Positions 59,701 through 64,000 of a stretch of 64,000 nt of DNA are shown here, one piece after another (positions within the stretch are counted from its first letter, which is position 1; every line of letters starts with the position of its first letter). Both the position numbers and the translations under genes were made by a program. Source of the DNA: Ifrita kowaldi (lineage: Eukaryota > Chordata > Aves > Passeriformes > Cinclosomatidae); NCBI GenBank assembly GCA_013398055.1, contig VZRS01012612.1, positions 62,210-126,209 of the forward strand, written 5' to 3'. The notes beneath the pieces were generated by a model. It had not been told where the DNA came from and searched no databases. It saw only the letters and a program-made list of their open reading frames with translations.

Positions 59701-62700
59701 TCAGTAAATATGAATGTTAATCAGAACACTAAAACATATCTGCTTAAAAGATTTATTTTTACTTTGTAATTGATCCATTTCATGAAATAAGAAAAAAGGG
59801 AGCAGGAGAAGGGATCTCTTACCAAGGAATTGGAAAGTAATTCTAACACAAAATCTGCATGGTTTTACATAATCTGCAGTGTTTGAATATCTTCCAGATA
59901 GTTCCTTTTTATTTTAATTGATTTTCCACATTCTATGACATAAATGCCTTTGTGTGTTTTCAGGTCTTTTTTTATATTCTTCTATTTTAGTGTGAATGTG
60001 CAATAAATTTAAGCCCAATAGGTGTTACATTTAGATGTGAGACATGAGTTTAGAGGCTGCCCAACGTGGAAGTTCAGTCTGTGGCCCTGGCAACAGTTTT
60101 CTGCTGAGCTGAGGATGCAACATCATGGCAAAGGTGGTTTCGGGTACATTCCTTTATCAGGTAATTAAAGCCAATCTCTTGAAGTACTTTGAATAGAGGA
60201 CCTGAACTTAAACTGAACTTTGATTCCTGTTAAGAAGCTGTTGTGGTGACAAGGCCCCTGGGAAATTGAATCCATACGAAGTTTTCCAGATGACCTGCTC
60301 CATTTCTGCTCTAAGTCTTGCAAAATCTGTTTCTTTAGTAAACTGAGGAAGTCTGGTTCTGGAGGTATGCTGGACATGCACTTCGAGAATATAATCCAGA
60401 CTCATGTTTGCACTTTAATGGTGAATACTCTTTATTTGAAGCTCTCCCCACTGCTTTCTCATGGCTTCAGTTTAACATCTGAGGACAAAACATACAGGGA
60501 GACTTTTGTCGCCCTGTTGTTATGTAACTGATGGCTGGTAAGCTTTTTATATTACTTGGGGAGGAAGCTTATATTTAAAGGTTATGGCTCCTGAAAATTG
60601 AAACAAAAGATCTCAGTACCTGAGGAAATAACATGCCTAGCCCTGAAAAGGGAAGTAAGAGGCTATCCAAATGCAGATATTTTTCAGGGAAGTACTGCAT
60701 CACTATTCATCATTTGAAAGAAATAATGCAGTACTTTTCCTTTCAACATGTACTTTTCTGGGCGTGCTATGTGTATTGGTTTCAAGGATTTTCATAGAGG
60801 TATGTTTGTGCAAAACCTGAGCTGTTGAAAGTTGTTCCTCTGGACCAGACCATTAATATTTCTAACAGATGTGAACAAACTGATTATGGGGGAAGTTCTA
60901 ACACAGCAGAACTTCTTGTTGACAAAGGTGGTGTTCCTTTATGTGTGTGGATGCTGTACTCAACTCTTTATTAAGGGGGATAAATAGATTGATTTTATAT
61001 ATCTTGCAGCTCTAAGACAGCAAATATTCATTTTAAAAAAATCTCTGATGCTTTTTGCCTGCAGTGGCTGAACATGATAGAAATAATAATCAATATTTAT
61101 AAAATTTCTATGAAGTGATCAATCTGAATGTTTAGCTTTAAGCAGGAGAGCAAAAGCATTGAAAACTTGAGTGATATGCTCAAAATGACAAACACAGTGG
61201 AAAAATCTGAAATCAAGACCTGATCTGGGTTAACTGACTGTGCTGAGACCCCACTGATGCTCTCTCAGAGAGGAGAGATATAAAAGGTTTGCAAACATGG
61301 TGGATATTCAAAATGAGTTTTGAACCCAAGTTGCCACCTCAAAAAATGTCCAGGTTTGAGCCTTCTGCCTTGCAGTGTGGAGAAAGAATGAACTGAATGA
61401 ACAGAAACTATTTTGGTGTAGGGTCTCTCTGTTGCTCTGCTGGACTATAAATGGCAATTACTTTTTCTGTGATCTGTGTTTCAGTGCCCTACTGACAAGT
61501 GTAAGCATGCACAAGTAGTGGAGTTTATTGCAAGCATGAATGAGCAACTGCAGAGAGATTATTCACTTCACCCTGCCACAGCTCAAACACAGAATTAATT
61601 CAGTGCAGATGCTGAACAAATGGTTTGAATTTTGTTGCAGAAGATCATACTAGTGGCTGCTGACATGGGGAATAACCGCTGTCTCTTTGGGGCTGAACAT
61701 TGCTTGAACAAACGTTCAGATTGATGTGTTTTGCCATTTTGGATCTTCTTCATTAGCAAGGTAGCTAGGCAAGGGGATCCCCTGTGCCTGGGGCTGTGCC
61801 ACAGTCACTTTGCTTGTATCCTCTAGCTATCAAAACTTGAAAGAGAAAAAAGAAATAGGCTTTTTTTCAGCATTATGTGTAGTGCTATTTGTCCTAAAGT
61901 GCTTCTCTGGTATTGACATACTGGCTTGAGATCTTCATCAAGACGTATTGTAAGTTATTACTGTAACATCCACAGGCTTTGAAATGCTCAAAGGATCTGT
62001 AAAGATAATATATTGATATCAAAGCTTCTTTCAAACCTAATTTCCAAAAGAATCAGGTATAGTTGGCTATATTATAAAAACAGTAGAAGAACATCATATG
62101 TCTGCCAAAAGCAGCAAAAGATTTTTTGGAAATAAATCTTTTCCTTACATCCGCACCTGAACAAATTAGCCTGAAAAATTAATTTTAAAATGACATCACA
62201 ATGATAAATCCTATTGGACAAAGCTTATCAGAGGGAGAGAAATAGAAACTGGGAAAATAACTGGGAGGGAATCAGACTAGAAAACTTTCTCAGCATCTTC
62301 TGGATTACACAAGTTCATTTTATAACACTCAAGGCAGAGCTGTGGTGAGAGGGAGAAAAATGGAGAAATTGTATCTATGACAAATGTTCTCCTTATGGAG
62401 CCAGGATTTTACTTGGCACAACCAAACCTGTTTCATCCCACAGATGGGGTCTGTGGAAAGCATCTCTCATGCTAGCAAAAGAAATTGCCTTCATGGTATG
62501 TCTCCCCTTTGTGTGGTGGCCTATGAGATATCCTATGTCTCAGCCTACATCAGGTGGAGGAATTACAATTAACAAAGCCTCTACTGAATTAGCATAAATA
62601 TATGCAACATGGAAACCAGGAAAGGAGTGTAATGGAAGAAACAAAATAGTTACAGATGTTAAGGGATATGAACGCTGAAAGCAGTTAATTGAAAACTGAC

Positions 62701-64000
62701 AGGAGCTAATACAATCATGAGAAAAGAAAGAATAAGTGAATTAAATGGAAACATCATAAACATAAATATATCAAAAGGACACATTGCTTCTCATTAGAAA
62801 TGTGTTCTGGAGTACAACTATGAGCTCGTGATGCTTTTAATTCTTTCTAGGGCATTGAAAATTCTGTGGGATGGAGAGACATGGTGATTTCTTGTGGAAA
62901 TGCTACCTAATGTTTATCCTGAACTGATTCAAAACAAGCCATCCAAGCTTGAAGTAAAAGACTGCTCATCCCTGGAAGTTTTAAGTGGCCATGTGTGTAC
63001 TTGTCTGATGGGAGGAGATAAGTGTGCCCCGTGCTTCTGGAGGATGCATGGCCAAGAGTGATCCTGAGTGTCATAGTAAGCAAACTTCTGCTTTGACTGC
63101 TATGGTGCTCTGGCTTTTTAATAGCAACTAAAGGAGTAACCGGCTCAGGTCCCATTCCTAGGAACAAAAATAGGCAAATACCCATCATGATAGGTTATTT
63201 TTTCCCCCATTTTATCAATCTCTGGAGACGAAACTGCTGAAAGTGCTGTTGGTCAAACTGGCAGACAAGGGGGCTAATGGCTTTCAGCCATGGTAGCTTG
63301 TGGGATCCAAATGGGCAGATGATGATGGTGTGGTGATGGTTTCCAGCTCTGTGAAGGAAAACTCCTGCTGATTTGGAAGTTCTCCTTGATGAGCAACACA
63401 TGTCTATACTGAACTTTCTCTTCTATTTATTTTAAATTTCCTATGAAAGTAATTTCTGTGTGAAGGGATAAGGAAACTACGTGCTTAAAAAGAAAACCTA
63501 ACTGCCGTGCTTAGAAGCATGTTTATTCAACCGTGAAGTTCACTGCTGAAATAGGGATTGACAGACGTTAGCCATATTTTATCACTACTCTCATGAATGC
63601 CAGGACTAGAAATGCTCAGGAGAAGCTGATGCCATCAGCCCTCAGCTGAACATGTACTGAGAAGATTTATTCTTGCTTTCTTTTCATTGTGCTTATCCCA
63701 GACTTCTCACAGCAGGTCTTAATGAAAAATATTCCAAATTTCAGTGGCAGTTCCAAGTAACTGACAGATGGAACAAAGTGCACCAAGAACTTGATTACGG
63801 AAGAGGACACCTGAGATAGGATTTAGGAGAGAGGGAGGTGATTATCTCTGATACTGCGATCCTCAGGACCTTCTGTCAGCTTGCAGCCAAAGGTGGTCAT
63901 GTTTACACTGTGTTGGCAGCCTAGTCTTTGACTTTCTAAGCAGAAAAAGTTTGGCTTCTTCCCTGTTCAGAACAACTTTCTTTGAGCTAATAGTAATTAT
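56773..64000. other. Intergenic to the end of the window, no gene recognised
   Basis: Unique A+T-rich sequence. A 12-A run lies near 59426 and the GC-richer segment at 58480-58570 has no supported function. No gene, RNA gene or clear transposon was found. Confidence 0.55.

Noticed and set aside
61700..61725. Inverted repeat TGAAC-AAAC-GTTCA considered as a hormone response element
   Set aside because: Spacing and half-sites do not match known steroid receptor elements.
62950..63060. CATCCCTGGAAGTTTTAAGTGGCC resembles the CR1 'tccctggaagtgttcaa' block
   Set aside because: Neither the upstream CR1 sequence nor the 3' octamer end follows, so the resemblance may be accidental.

Overview
The window is vertebrate nuclear DNA, almost certainly from a bird and probably a songbird (passerine). 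The evidence is: long introns with GT/AG borders; at least six CR1 LINE fragments, the dominant avian retroposon; an ERVL-type LTR fragment resembling those common in songbirds; and a short chimeric SINE with a tRNA-Ile-like head and a CR1 tail, which resembles TguSINE1 of zebra finch. There are no bacterial operons, CRISPR arrays or phage genes.

Positions 1 to about 17,815 (+) hold the 3' end of one recognisable gene, IBTK (inhibitor of Bruton tyrosine kinase). I place its last six coding exons at 1019-1111, 2227-2385, 7362-7514, 14593-14661, 14760-14892 and 17286-17411. Splice phases agree across all five introns, giving 243 codons including the stop (plus one leading base), and the protein ends in MWNKH. 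A 3'UTR follows, with a strong proximal poly(A) signal at 17796 and a possible distal one at 18636. The introns carry CR1 fragments (3930-4460 sense; 11830-12312, 12330-13345 and 15103-17165 antisense), an LTR fragment at 7688 that runs into a 205-base assembly gap (7967-8171), and low-complexity tracts.

From about 18.7 kb to the end (64 kb) I recognise no gene. This fits the gene-poor interval known next to IBTK in other vertebrates (on the TENT5A side in human). It holds CR1 fragments (25530-25665 antisense; 43448-43605 and 55985-56772 sense; a doubtful relic near 33500), the chimeric SINE (26090-26219), pyrimidine-rich tracts (21238-21430, 29322-29453) and otherwise unique A+T-rich DNA.

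The most speculative item is a run of exon-like open segments between 20.5 and 25.1 kb. Some have compatible splice phases, but I cannot match them to a known protein and an in-frame stop interrupts one. The most interesting point about the known gene is that the last six exons, read from an internal ATG at 1038, encode a 237-residue protein of about 26 kDa. That is close to the size of the described short IBTK-gamma isoform, and a TATAAAAG motif lies about 170 bases upstream of the exon.
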